This document shows positions 29,084 through 37,657 of a stretch of 64,000 nt of DNA, piece by piece (position 1 is the stretch's first letter; every line of letters starts with the position of its first letter). The DNA comes from Staphylococcus xylosus NJ (GTDB lineage: Bacteria; Bacillota; Bacilli; Staphylococcales; Staphylococcaceae), in the NCBI RefSeq assembly GCF_000338275.1, contig NZ_ANMR01000034.1, positions 1 to 64,000 on the forward strand, in the 5' to 3' direction. A model generated the notes under the pieces. That model was not told the DNA's origin. It made no database searches and saw nothing but the letters and a program-made list of their open reading frames with translations. Both the position numbers and the translations under genes were made by a program.

Positions 29084-29515
29084 ATGAATATTAAAAAAAA
29101 CATAGTAAACACATTTATTGCGACTACGATACTTATGACTGGGACAATAACCTTCCAAACAACACATGAAAATCAAAATGCTAATGCAGCAGTTAATTAT
29201 TATAGTAAAAATCAATGTACATGGTATGTATTTAATAAAAGAGCGAGCGTGGGTAAACCTGTACCCAATAGTTGGGGCAATGCTAAAAATTGGTATTATA
29301 AAGCAAAAAACAGTGGATATCGTGTAGGTAGAGTGCCCGCGAAGCGAGCGGTAATGCAATCAACTGTTGGCACATATGGACATGTTGCTTATGTAGAAAC
29401 TGTTTATAAAAATGGCAGTATTAAAGTATCCGAATATAATTACAATCGTCCTCTAGCTTATGGCACAAGAATATTAAGTAAATCAGCAGCTGCCAAATAT
29501 AACTATATCTATTAG
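29084..29515 (+). CDS. Secreted CHAP-domain amidase (SsaA-like)
   Basis: This small secreted peptidoglycan hydrolase has a signal peptide at about 1-36 (KKN basic start, hydrophobic core, NANAA cleavage region) and a single CHAP domain. The catalytic cysteine is C45 in KNQCTWYVFNKRA and the histidine is H100 in TYGHVAYVET. Relatives such as SsaA and Sle1 act as N-acetylmuramoyl-L-alanine amidases or D-Ala-Gly endopeptidases. CTGGAG lies before ATG 29084. There is no LysM domain, so it lacks a clear wall-targeting module. Its 3' end lies inside a long inverted repeat. Confidence 0.9.
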   Translation: MNIKKNIVNTFIATTILMTGTITFQTTHENQNANAAVNYYSKNQCTWYVFNKRASVGKPVPNSWGNAKNWYYKAKNSGYRVGRVPAKRAVMQSTVGTYGHVAYVETVYKNGSIKVSEYNYNRPLAYGTRILSKSAAAKYNYIY

Positions 29516-29551
29516 AAAACTACGTAAGATAATTTTCTAATAGATATAGTT
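29501..29551. repeat. 19-bp perfect inverted repeat at the end of the CHAP gene
   Basis: AACTATATCTATTAGAAAA (29501-29519) is repeated inverted at 29533-29551 with a 13-nt spacer. The stop codon TAG (29513-29515) lies inside the left arm, so the transcript would fold over the last four codons. It has no U tract; a true terminator follows 20 bp later. Confidence 0.85.
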
Positions 29552-29564
29552 AACTGTGTTCTTC

Positions 29565-29617
29565 TAAAAAAACGTTGATTTGCAACAAAAAGCTGCAAAT
29601 CAACGTTTCTTTTTTAT
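29565..29617. terminator. Bidirectional terminator between CHAP gene and drp35
   Basis: AACGTTGATTTGCA / TGCAAATCAACGTT with a 9-nt loop is flanked by an A tract and CTTTTTTATTTT, so it works in both directions. Confidence 0.9.
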
Positions 29618-29618
29618 T

Positions 29619-30593
29619 TTATTGAAATTGATAGCTTTGGTATCCTTTAGCAAATCCTTTAACTGTATAAATCCAAGAAGCGCCATCATTTTCAATATCA
29701 TTTGAACAAATAATCAACTGATCTGTTCCAGGTATAAACGCTGGGTGGGTCGATCTCAACATATGACCCGAATCACGACCAGGAATCAATATTTGGCCTA
29801 TTGGGTATCCTCTCTTATTAAATACTAGAACTCTTCCTTGACCATACATAGCAACGTATAAATTATCGTCACTATCTATACAACATGAATCTGGACCTTC
29901 ATGCCCTGTGAAATAATAAGGAATAGAAGCACCAAAGGGAGCAATGGTAATACCATCTTCTAATAACTCTATGCGATGTAATCGATTTGCATTCGTTTCA
30001 GTAACCCAAAGTATTTGTTCATCAGTGCTAAGTGCAACACCATTAGCAACTGCAAGATTTTGTATCACAGGAGTGATTGACTTAAAGTCAGGTGAGACAT
30101 AATACACTCCACCTTTAGGTTTCGTCGAATAACCTCTAAAATCCGTAAAGTAAAATCCACCTTTACTATCAAATACTAAATCGTCTACACAATACTCTGT
30201 TTCAATATCTGATACAATTTCCTGAATTTTATTGCCGCTTCCATCAATAGCGTAAATACCACCTGAACTATCAAAATCACCTAAATAACATACAAATAAA
30301 CGTCCGTCTTTATGAATTTTAACGGCTGCTGGATTTTCTTTATGTGATTTTAATAATTGTGTGATTTTTTTGTCAGGTAGGGCTACATGAAAAATAGTCC
30401 CCCCAAAGACTTCGCAAAGTACTAAGTCTCCATTTCTATCGAAGCAAAGCCCTTCAAGTTGTAATCCACTATCAGAAATCTTTAGCCATGGTTCAGCCGT
30501 AATGGTTTGTATACCTTGTTCATGAGCAAGAATAGGCGCCTCACTTTTAGCATTTCCCGTATATGATAATCCAGGTAATTTTTTATTTTCCAT
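29619..30593 (-). CDS. drp35: Lactonase Drp35 (SMP-30/gluconolactonase family)
   Basis: Drp35 is a calcium-dependent lactonase with a six-bladed beta propeller, induced by cell-wall antibiotics in S. aureus. The 324-aa sequence matches it strongly: [80 protein letters not shown] and [18 protein letters not shown]. The Glu and Asp calcium ligands occur in these blades. AAAGGGGAAC precedes ATG 30593. It is monocistronic and cytoplasmic; no signal peptide is seen. Confidence 0.94.
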   Translation of the reverse strand: MENKKLPGLSYTGNAKSEAPILAHEQGIQTITAEPWLKISDSGLQLEGLCFDRNGDLVLCEVFGGTIFHVALPDKKITQLLKSHKENPAAVKIHKDGRLFVCYLGDFDSSGGIYAIDGSGNKIQEIVSDIETEYCVDDLVFDSKGGFYFTDFRGYSTKPKGGVYYVSPDFKSITPVIQNLAVANGVALSTDEQILWVTETNANRLHRIELLEDGITIAPFGASIPYYFTGHEGPDSCCIDSDDNLYVAMYGQGRVLVFNKRGYPIGQILIPGRDSGHMLRSTHPAFIPGTDQLIICSNDIENDGASWIYTVKGFAKGYQSYQFQ

Positions 30594-30676
30594 TAATCAG
30601 TTCCCCTTTCTTCACTTTCTTTATATTTTAATTATATGAGAATCATTTTAAAAATCATTATCAAATTTATTTATAT

Positions 30677-30719
30677 AAAAACCCCTAAATGAATTAATGA
30701 ATTTATTTAGGGGTTTTTA
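30677..30719. terminator. Terminator of mvaA
   Basis: AAAAACCCCTAAAT / ATTTAGGGGTTTTT is a perfect 14-bp stem with a 14-nt loop between the mvaA stop and the drp35 promoter. It is symmetric enough to act both ways. Confidence 0.88.
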
Positions 30720-30721
30720 TA

Positions 30722-32005
30722 TTATTGTTTTTGTAATCTCAATTCTTCTAAGAGTTGTTGTGCAACTGCTGTATTGGCACGATTTTGTGTTTTCAAACGT
30801 TCTGCTACTTGGGTAATTTCTTCACCTTGAGCTCCTACAACAATTGCTAATGATTTATATTGTAAACTCATATGACCTTGTTGAATACCTTCAGAAACCA
30901 AGGCACGACATGCAGCAAAATTTTGAGCTAATCCTACAGCAGCAACAACGTGACCCAATTCTTGAGCAGAATCAACATTCATTAATTCTAATGATGCTTT
31001 TGCAATTGGTAAAACTTTTGTACCTCCGCCTACAGTAGCCAATGTCATAGGCACCTCAATTGTCCCTACAAGCACTTGTTTTTCTTCATTATAATGCCAC
31101 GTAGCTAGACCACGATATTGACCATCTTTGCTTGCATATGCATGAGCTGTCGCTTCAGCGCCACGAGTATCATTACCTGTTGCCAATACTACAGCATGGA
31201 TACCATTCATCACACCTTTGTTATGTGTTGCCGCACGGTGTATATCAACTTGAGCTAATACAGATGCGCGTTCCATTCTTTTGGCAACATCTTGACCATC
31301 ACGACCACCTTTTGATAATGCATCAACTGTAATCTCTCCTTGTACTTTAACGACAGAAGTAGTGGCATGATTAGATAAAATACTCATCAATATATCAACA
31401 TGCTCTATTTCATTTTTTAAATAGGCTGTTATACCTTCTAAGATGGTATTTAACATATTTGCACCCATTGCATCTTTAGTATCTACGTAAACTTTTAATG
31501 ACAATAAACCCTCATTAGGGAATGTATCTATTTCAATTTTACGAAAACCACCGCCACGCTCAATTATTGAAGGATACACTTCATCCGCAATACGTTTCAT
31601 TTGCGGTTCAAGTTGTTGCAGACGTTGCTCTAAAACTGCTGTATCAGTTACACCGTCAAACACAATTTGACCAATCATTAAACGTTCACTAGAAATAACT
31701 TTAAAGCCTCCAGTTTGATTTACAAGCTTTGCTCCGTAACTAGCTGCAGCAACTACTGAAGGTTCTTCTACCATCATTGGTACAACATATGATTTATTGT
31801 CTACGTTTATTTCAGGTAATAAACCTACAGGTAATGTCCCTTGTCCAATGACATTTTCAATAAGACTATTCGCAACCTCTTCCGAAATTAAAGGATTATT
31901 GAGTAACACATTTTTATTTTCTTCTGATAACCAGCCTTTAATTACTAACTCCTCTAACTTTTCTGTTCTAGACAAATGACGAAATGTCTTACCTAATGAT
32001 TCCAT
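30722..32005 (-). CDS. mvaA: HMG-CoA reductase (class II)
   Basis: MvaA reduces HMG-CoA to mevalonate. The 427-aa length is typical of bacterial class II enzymes. Motifs are VPMMVEEPSVVAAASYGAKL (catalytic Glu), VDTKDAMGANMLNTILEG, the IHRAATHNKGVMNGIHAVVLA region (Lys and NAD(P) site) and GHVVAAVGLAQNFAA. The start overlaps the mvaC stop (TAATG), so the two are coupled. AAAAGGAG precedes ATG 32005. It is divergent to mvaS through mvaC, so thiolase, synthase and reductase steps lie together. Confidence 0.95.
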   Translation of the reverse strand: MESLGKTFRHLSRTEKLEELVIKGWLSEENKNVLLNNPLISEEVANSLIENVIGQGTLPVGLLPEINVDNKSYVVPMMVEEPSVVAAASYGAKLVNQTGGFKVISSERLMIGQIVFDGVTDTAVLEQRLQQLEPQMKRIADEVYPSIIERGGGFRKIEIDTFPNEGLLSLKVYVDTKDAMGANMLNTILEGITAYLKNEIEHVDILMSILSNHATTSVVKVQGEITVDALSKGGRDGQDVAKRMERASVLAQVDIHRAATHNKGVMNGIHAVVLATGNDTRGAEATAHAYASKDGQYRGLATWHYNEEKQVLVGTIEVPMTLATVGGGTKVLPIAKASLELMNVDSAQELGHVVAAVGLAQNFAACRALVSEGIQQGHMSLQYKSLAIVVGAQGEEITQVAERLKTQNRANTAVAQQLLEELRLQKQ

Positions 32006-33159
32006 TAGTTATTCTCCTTTTCAATTTGGATTGCAATTCCTAAACCGCCGCCGATACAGGCAGTTGCTATGCCTGATTGTTTCTCTTCTTGAGCTAAAAT
32101 ATTAACTAAAGTTGTAACCAAGCGTGTGCCACTTGCACCAATTGGGTGACCTAACGCAATCGCACCGCCATATAGATTCAACTTATCTTTAGATATACCT
32201 AAATTATCTCTCACAGGAATACTTTGTGACGCAAATGCTTCTGTCATTTCTATTACATCAAAGTCATCGATGACTTTATCTGTCTTATCTAATAATTTCG
32301 TTACTGCATGATATGGTGCATAACCCATATATTCAGGATCACAACCAATTTCGGCATGTTCTCTTACTATAGCTAAAATTTCATAACCTTCTTGTTTCGC
32401 ATATTCAGCGTCCATTAAAATGATTGTAGACGCACCGTCATTAATACTAGACGCATTCCCACCTGTTACGGTGCCATCTTCTTTAAATATTGTTTTTAAT
32501 GTACTTAATTTTTCTACACTACTATTTCCACGAATACCTTCATCCGTAGTCATCATTTCTCCATTTACATCTTCTAATGGAATGATTTCATTATTAAATT
32601 TCCCTACTTCTGTCGCTTGTTGTGCTTTTTGTTGAGATTCGTTAGCAAAATAATCCTGTGCTTCACGTGATACATTGTACTTTTCCGCAATTTTTTCAGC
32701 TGTAATCCCCATAGGTACGTTTAAAAATGCGTCAGTAAGACCATCATGCATAAAGCTATCTACAGGTGCTTCATCATCATTAAACACTAACTTAGGTGCG
32801 TTTGTCATGCTTTCTATACCACCTACAGCTACTACTTTAGCTTCACCTAATTGGATTAATTGCTTTCCTAAAATAATAGACTTTAAGCCAGAGCCACACA
32901 CTTCATTTATGGTCATAGCTGGCGTTGTATTTGGAACACCAGCATGGATTGCTATTTGGCGAGCAGGATTTTGACCACTACCACTTTGTAATACATTACC
33001 ATAGATAACTTGTTCTACTCTCTGTGGAGCTATGTTAATCGCCTTCATCGCAGCTTCTAATGTCTTTGTTCCCAGTTCAACTGCTGAATATTTACTTAAC
33101 TTTCCTCTGAATCTTCCTATTGGTGTTCGTTTTGCACTTACGATTGCTACTTTATTCAT
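32005..33159 (-). CDS. mvaC: Acetyl-CoA C-acetyltransferase (thiolase)
   Basis: This thiolase condenses two acetyl-CoA to acetoacetyl-CoA, the first step of the mevalonate pathway. The 384-aa protein has the thiolase motifs around the nucleophile C88 (TINEVCGSGLKSI), GGIESMTNAPKL, the late GHPIGASGTRL histidine and the C-terminal CIGGGLGIAI cysteine. AAAGGAG precedes ATG 33159. It overlaps mvaA by one nucleotide and is divergent from mvaS with about 100 bp between. A role in fatty acid oxidation is possible but the neighbours favour mevalonate. Confidence 0.93.
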   Translation of the reverse strand: MNKVAIVSAKRTPIGRFRGKLSKYSAVELGTKTLEAAMKAINIAPQRVEQVIYGNVLQSGSGQNPARQIAIHAGVPNTTPAMTINEVCGSGLKSIILGKQLIQLGEAKVVAVGGIESMTNAPKLVFNDDEAPVDSFMHDGLTDAFLNVPMGITAEKIAEKYNVSREAQDYFANESQQKAQQATEVGKFNNEIIPLEDVNGEMMTTDEGIRGNSSVEKLSTLKTIFKEDGTVTGGNASSINDGASTIILMDAEYAKQEGYEILAIVREHAEIGCDPEYMGYAPYHAVTKLLDKTDKVIDDFDVIEMTEAFASQSIPVRDNLGISKDKLNLYGGAIALGHPIGASGTRLVTTLVNILAQEEKQSGIATACIGGGLGIAIQIEKENN

Positions 33160-33262
33160 TATTAGTCTCCTTTATAGCTCTTTTCAAATAATTGTATTTT
33201 ATGCGTATGATTTGGTATGATACAGTTGCTTATTTATATATAGAAAGGTGTCGATACGCTTT

Positions 33263-34432
33263 ATGACAGTCGGTATTGATCAAATTAATTTTTATGTTCC
33301 AAGATTTTATGTAGATATGGCTAAACTTGCCGAATCACGTCAAGTGGACCCAAACAAGTTCTTATTAGGCATCGGCCAAACTGAGATGTCAGTAAGTCCT
33401 ATGAGTCAAGATATCGTTTCGATGGGTGCTAATGCTGCAAAAGCCATCGTGACAGAAGAAGATAAAAAACAAATCAGTATGGTTATTGTTGCAACTGAAT
33501 CTGCAATAGATTCAGCAAAAGCTTCAGCAGTGCAAATACATAATTTGTTAGGTATTCAACCATTTGCACGTTGTATTGAAATGAAAGAAGCTTGTTATGC
33601 TGCAACACCAGCTATACAATTAGCTAAAGATTATTTAGCGCAACGCCCAGATGAAAAAGTACTTGTCATTGCAAGTGATACTGCGCGTTATGGTTTAAAT
33701 TCTGGTGGCGAACCTACACAAGGTGCTGGTGCAGTTGCTATGATGATATCACAAAACCCACGTATTCTTGAACTAAATGATGACGCAGTTGCTTTCACTG
33801 AAGACGTATATGATTTTTGGCGTCCAAGCGGACAACCTTATCCACTTGTAGATGGTGCATTATCAAAAGATGCATATATTCATTCATTCCAAGAAAGTTG
33901 GCAAGAATATGCACGTCGTTACAATAAATCACTAGCTGATTTCAGTTCTTTATGCTTCCATGTACCATTTACTAAAATGGGCAAAAAAGCACTTGATTCA
34001 ATTTTAACAGATGACATAGATGAAGAAACTAAATCGCGCCTAACTTCTGGTTATGATGCAGCTACTTATTATAATCGTTATGTAGGTAACATCTATACAG
34101 GTTCTCTATACTTGAGTTTAATCTCATTATTAGAAACGCATGATTTAGCTGCTAATGACACAATTGGTTTATTCAGTTATGGTTCTGGATCTGTTGGTGA
34201 ATTCTTTAGTGGTAAAGTTGTTGAAGGTTACCAAGATGCACTTGATATTCAAGGACATAAAGATTTACTAAACAACCGGACAGAAATTTCAGTTGAAACA
34301 TATGAAACTTTCTTCAACCGTTTTGATAATTTAGAATTTGATCACGAAACTGAATTAGAAAATGAAGAAAATGCAATTTTCTATCTTGAAAGCATTAACG
34401 ATCATATCCGTAATTATAATACCTTAAATTAA
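33263..34432 (+). CDS. mvaS: HMG-CoA synthase
   Basis: MvaS joins acetyl-CoA and acetoacetyl-CoA to HMG-CoA for isoprenoid synthesis. The 389-aa protein agrees with S. aureus MvaS (about 388). The nucleophile is C111 in [15 protein letters not shown]; the histidine in [15 protein letters not shown] and [12 protein letters not shown] complete the active site. ATG 33263 gives the S. aureus-like start [13 protein letters not shown]; an in-frame GTG at 33248 sits too close to AAAGG. It is monocistronic, divergent from mvaC-mvaA. Confidence 0.95.
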   Translation: MTVGIDQINFYVPRFYVDMAKLAESRQVDPNKFLLGIGQTEMSVSPMSQDIVSMGANAAKAIVTEEDKKQISMVIVATESAIDSAKASAVQIHNLLGIQPFARCIEMKEACYAATPAIQLAKDYLAQRPDEKVLVIASDTARYGLNSGGEPTQGAGAVAMMISQNPRILELNDDAVAFTEDVYDFWRPSGQPYPLVDGALSKDAYIHSFQESWQEYARRYNKSLADFSSLCFHVPFTKMGKKALDSILTDDIDEETKSRLTSGYDAATYYNRYVGNIYTGSLYLSLISLLETHDLAANDTIGLFSYGSGSVGEFFSGKVVEGYQDALDIQGHKDLLNNRTEISVETYETFFNRFDNLEFDHETELENEENAIFYLESINDHIRNYNTLN

Positions 34433-34471
34433 GTTTTAAATCACTTATTCTTATCTCTTTATAAATTAATG

Positions 34472-34512
34472 TGAGGCTGGGGCAAAAATTCATTTGTCCC
34501 AGCCTCATTCGT
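34472..34512 (+). terminator. Intrinsic terminator of mvaS
   Basis: GAGGCTGGGGCAAA pairs with TTTGTCCCAGCCTC and is followed by ATTCGTTCTTTAT. This stem type is very common in staphylococci. Confidence 0.88.
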
Positions 34513-34644
34513 TCTTTATACCTGTACAAAATGATTATATGGTCAATTCGAGAGTCGAATCCAACTTTTATCAAAGTAAGGCACATTATTTTGCTCATGA
34601 ACTGATATTATTCAAAGTATTGGAAGTGTATTTACTTTTACATT

Positions 34645-34779
34645 TACAGGCGGAATAATAATGGTGTCGCCTATCTCTCAGGCGTCAATTTGATGTAGGG
34701 AGGATGTGTATAAAGTGATGTTTATTTCGTTCACTTATCCCCCTTTTCTATGAAAGAGCGGCGAAAAATTAATTATTAG
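34645..34779 (+). pseudogene. Decayed type I toxin, SprA/PepA1 (Fst) family relic
   Basis: The segment resembles, from memory, the 5' region of S. aureus sprA1/pepA1: GGCGGAATAATAATGG, then GTGTCGCC, TCTCAGGCGTCAATTT, AGGGAGG and TGTATAA before GTGATG. The coding start ATG 34718 gives MFISFTYPPFL and stops at 34753. Adding one T to the fifth codon restores MFIFVHL, as in PepA1 (MLIFVHIIAP), ending KERRKINY at 34779. The middle of the toxin helix appears deleted. It is therefore probably a broken toxin gene retaining its structured leader. Function as an RNA alone cannot be excluded. No intact antitoxin can be verified by eye. Confidence 0.55.
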
Positions 34780-34852
34780 TTCTATCCATAATGTCATTTG
34801 CGTATAGTATTGCTATCACTACTTCCCTTGTTTTCTCCTTGATATATCAATA

Positions 34853-34909
34853 CTAAAAAAGGTGCTGAATCATATGAATGCTTTAAAACACACCCATGAT
34901 TTAAACACC
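34853..34909 (-). terminator. Intrinsic terminator of the BCCT transporter gene
   Basis: Read leftward, GGTGTTTAAATCAT pairs with ATGATTCAGCACC (one bulge) around a longer loop and is followed by TTTTTTAGT. Confidence 0.7.
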
Positions 34910-34925
34910 TCATTCTTATAATGGT

Positions 34926-36494
34926 TTATTTCTTGTCATTTGCTTCTACTTGTTTTTTATAAATTTCATACTGCTTTTCGTTTGGTTGTAACGATAAACC
35001 TAATTGTTTTCTTTCTTCATTACCATCTTTATATAATGAAATCATCATTAATATCACAACAACACTAAACGGTAACGCCGAGATAATCGCTGCTGATTGC
35101 AAAGCGTCTAATCCCGTATCTCCACCAGCAAGTAGTAATACATAAGCAATAGCAGCCAACGCTAATCCCCAAATGATTTTGATAAAACCTGAAGGATTTA
35201 ATGTGCCATAAGCTGTTTGCATTCCTAATACAAATGTTGCTGAATCCGCTGAAGTAATAAAGAATGAAGCAATCAATGCTAACGCAATAATTGATAAGAT
35301 GAAGCCAAATGGTAGTTCATTAAATATACCAAATAATTGCGTCTCAGGAGGTAATTTGAAAATCTCACCATGTGTTTGTCCTACATCAATTCCTGTAGCA
35401 CCAAAAGCACTAAACCATATGATACTAATTACTACTGGCACACCTAACACTGCTATAACAAATTCACGTATACTACGCCCTTTTGAAATTCTAGCTATAA
35501 AAATACCTACAAATGGACTCCAGCTCATCCACCATCCCCAGTAGTAGATTGTCCAACTTTGAAGCCATTCAGCCTTTTGTTCATTTAGCGGGGCTACATC
35601 TAGACTATTAAAGATCAATGTATTTAAATAATCTCCTGTGCCACTTGTCATCATATTAACGATTAACAACGTAGGACCCACTATAAAAATAACCACTAAT
35701 AATAAGCCAGCTAAAAACATATTTAAATTACTTAAATATTGAATCCCTTTACTCAAACCACTCCAGGCACTATATAAAAATAAGACGGTAACCACTGCAA
35801 TAATGATACCTTGAATAAGCGCATTGTTAGGGATACCAAATAAGTAATTTAAACCTCCATTAATTTGAATTGCACCAACACCAAGTGACACTGCCACCCC
35901 AATAATTGTTGCAAATACACTTAATACATCCACTATGGCACCAATCGGACCATCAACCTTATCGCCTAATACAGGTCGTAATGTTCTAGAAATCAAACCA
36001 TTTTCACCTTTACGGAATTGCGAATATGCTAATCCTAATGCCACTACACCATATACAGCCCATGGATGAAATCCATAATCAAGAAATGATGATCTAAATG
36101 CTTCTGACATTGCCGCTTTTGTTTCTGGATCGGCAGTAGGTGGTGCTAGATAATGCGATATAGGTTCAGAAGCCCCATAGAATACGAGACCAATTCCCAT
36201 ACCTGCACTAAATAGCATTGCCAACCACGATACCGTATGAAACTCCGGTTTATCAGACGGTTTTCCTAGTTTTAACTTTCCAATCGGACTGAATACTAAA
36301 AATACACAAAAGCCTAAAACAACTGTGTAAAGTAGCATGTAATACCAGCCAAATGTTTTTGTTACCCACGTCGATATGTATCCTGTTATTTCTCCAAATT
36401 GGGTTGAAAAAATTGCACCAATAAGTACTAACAAACCCACAATTGTTGCTGAAAAAACAAATACACTTGAAAATCGCTTTTCGTCGTCACCCAA
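34926..36494 (-). CDS. BCCT-family glycine betaine/choline transporter
   Basis: This is a sodium-coupled betaine-choline-carnitine transporter with about 12 helices, used for osmoprotectant uptake. Family motifs include FSAGMGIGLVFYGASEPISHY and WTIYYWGWWMSWSPFVGIFIARIS, the Trp-rich substrate box. It resembles OpuD/BetL-type proteins; the exact substrate is not certain. The likely start is TTG 36494 (MGDDEKRF), 8 nt after AGGTGG; an upstream GTG pair at 36506-36501 overlaps that ribosome binding site. It is monocistronic. Confidence 0.9.
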   Translation of the reverse strand: MGDDEKRFSSVFVFSATIVGLLVLIGAIFSTQFGEITGYISTWVTKTFGWYYMLLYTVVLGFCVFLVFSPIGKLKLGKPSDKPEFHTVSWLAMLFSAGMGIGLVFYGASEPISHYLAPPTADPETKAAMSEAFRSSFLDYGFHPWAVYGVVALGLAYSQFRKGENGLISRTLRPVLGDKVDGPIGAIVDVLSVFATIIGVAVSLGVGAIQINGGLNYLFGIPNNALIQGIIIAVVTVLFLYSAWSGLSKGIQYLSNLNMFLAGLLLVVIFIVGPTLLIVNMMTSGTGDYLNTLIFNSLDVAPLNEQKAEWLQSWTIYYWGWWMSWSPFVGIFIARISKGRSIREFVIAVLGVPVVISIIWFSAFGATGIDVGQTHGEIFKLPPETQLFGIFNELPFGFILSIIALALIASFFITSADSATFVLGMQTAYGTLNPSGFIKIIWGLALAAIAYVLLLAGGDTGLDALQSAAIISALPFSVVVILMMISLYKDGNEERKQLGLSLQPNEKQYEIYKKQVEANDKK

Positions 36495-36618
36495 AATTTG
36501 CACCACCTAAATAAATTATTATTATGTTGTACAGAATAACACACTGAAGATAGTAATCAACTTTCCATAAAATCCAGTATATTTATTTATACATATTTTA
36601 TTTTTTGAAAATGCAAAA

Positions 36619-36652
36619 TAAACAGCACCAAACTCACGGCTTGGTACTGTTT
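36619..36652 (-). terminator. Terminator overlapping the end of ogt
   Basis: AAACAGTACCAA pairs with TTGGTGCTGTTT across the last codons and stop of ogt. The U tract is weak. Confidence 0.55.
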
Positions 36653-37167
36653 TTAGGTTTGTAAAACTGAGTCATATCTAATTGTTCTAATTTTAATAAT
36701 TCAATTTTAGTGTCAATGCCACCACCATAACCTGTTAAACTTCCATCTTTCCCCACAACTCTATGACATGGGATGATAATAGAAATTGGATTACTTCCAA
36801 CTGCTCCCCCTACAGCTTGGGAAGACATTTTCTCTTTACCTCTTTCTAACGCCACTTTTCGGGCAATATCACTATAAGTTACCGTTTCTCCATGTGGTAT
36901 TTCTAATAATATTTTCCAAACAGTTTCTCGAAAAGGCGTTCCTTTAGCCTTTAAAGGAAAATCTATTTTAGGTTTATTTCCTGAGAAATAGCTATCTAAC
37001 CAGCGTATAGCTTGCTCAAATACTGGTTGATTTTGATTCACTAATTTATCATCATAATGTGATTCAATGTCTTGATGGTTTGGTAACCACAAACCTGTAA
37101 TACTTTCTCCGTCAGAGGTTAAGGTGATTTGGCCAATCGGTGATTGATAAGTTGTTTTATAATACAT
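36634..37167 (-). CDS. ogt: Methylated-DNA--protein-cysteine methyltransferase
   Basis: Ogt repairs O6-alkylguanine by transferring the alkyl group to its own cysteine. The 177-aa protein has the signature IIIPCHRVVGKDGSLTGYGGG, with the acceptor C134, and the DNA-binding helix region AVGGAVGSNPISI. The N-terminal ribonuclease-like domain is present (SPIGQITLTSDGESITGLWL). AGAGGGATATT precedes ATG 37167. It is divergent from the YrhK-like gene and probably stands alone. Confidence 0.94.
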   Translation of the reverse strand: MYYKTTYQSPIGQITLTSDGESITGLWLPNHQDIESHYDDKLVNQNQPVFEQAIRWLDSYFSGNKPKIDFPLKAKGTPFRETVWKILLEIPHGETVTYSDIARKVALERGKEKMSSQAVGGAVGSNPISIIIPCHRVVGKDGSLTGYGGGIDTKIELLKLEQLDMTQFYKPKNSTKP

Positions 37168-37229
37168 AATATCCCTCTTTCCACCCTTTTAATTTGCTAT
37201 CATCATAAAACTTTATTTGTTTTATGTAA

Positions 37230-37243
37230 ATACTTGGGGGTAT
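37230..37243. promoter_or_regulatory. ATAC-N6-GTAT dyad, possible CsoR/CstR-type site
   Basis: ATACTTGGGGGTAT, 39 bp before the YrhK-like start, has ATAC/GTAT half-sites and a G run resembling operators of the CsoR family. Identification is tentative and no regulator gene is nearby. Confidence 0.3.
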
Positions 37244-37281
37244 GTACAACTCATATAGTATTTAACTCTAGGAGGTTCTAT

Positions 37282-37551
37282 GTGGGTCACTTCAAACAAA
37301 ACAACAAAAGTATCGGACTAAATTTCCATAAAAATCCAACATCCGACCGTATTACATTAATTTATAAAGCACTCTACCAATTAAATGATATTATTTTAGG
37401 TTTAATATTCCTATGTGGTAGCTTTTTATTTTTCAACAGTTCAACTGTAACAACTGGTACTGTATTATTCGTTATAGGCAGTATTCAAATGACTATAAGA
37501 CCTTTGATTGCATTTACTCACGATTTACATTTAGCTTTTAAACATAAATGA
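37282..37551 (+). CDS. YrhK-domain small membrane protein
   Basis: This 89-aa protein starts at GTG 37282, 6 nt after a perfect AGGAGG; the same open frame runs further upstream but has no ribosome binding site there. It has about two hydrophobic helices (NDIILGLIFLCGSFLFF and TTGTVLFVIGSIQMTIRPLI) and the YrhK-like HDLHLAFKHK end. It resembles Bacillus YrhK proteins, whose function is unknown. It is divergent from ogt; a hairpin follows. Confidence 0.8.
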   Translation: MGHFKQNNKSIGLNFHKNPTSDRITLIYKALYQLNDIILGLIFLCGSFLFFNSSTVTTGTVLFVIGSIQMTIRPLIAFTHDLHLAFKHK

Positions 37552-37562
37552 TAACTTAAGGT

Positions 37563-37606
37563 AAAGAGGCGTAGCGAAACTAAGTCTTTGACTTTTACGC
37601 CTCTAC
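37563..37606. terminator. Hairpin after YrhK-like gene
   Basis: AGAGGCGTA / TACGCCTCT encloses 22 nt. There is no clear U tract on either side, so the terminator call is weak. Confidence 0.45.
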
Positions 37607-37657
37607 TCATAATGATTAACATCTTAACCTGAAACCATTTACGCATAATTTAACAAA

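Noticed and set aside
29039..29359. Leftward 106-aa frame over the CHAP gene
   Set aside because: It is antisense to a well-supported secreted amidase gene and has no ribosome binding site or recognisable product.
30637..30662. Fur-box-like sequence upstream of drp35
   Set aside because: Two AATCATT direct repeats 12 bp apart recall a Fur site, but the required inverted symmetry is poor and drp35 is not known to be iron-regulated.
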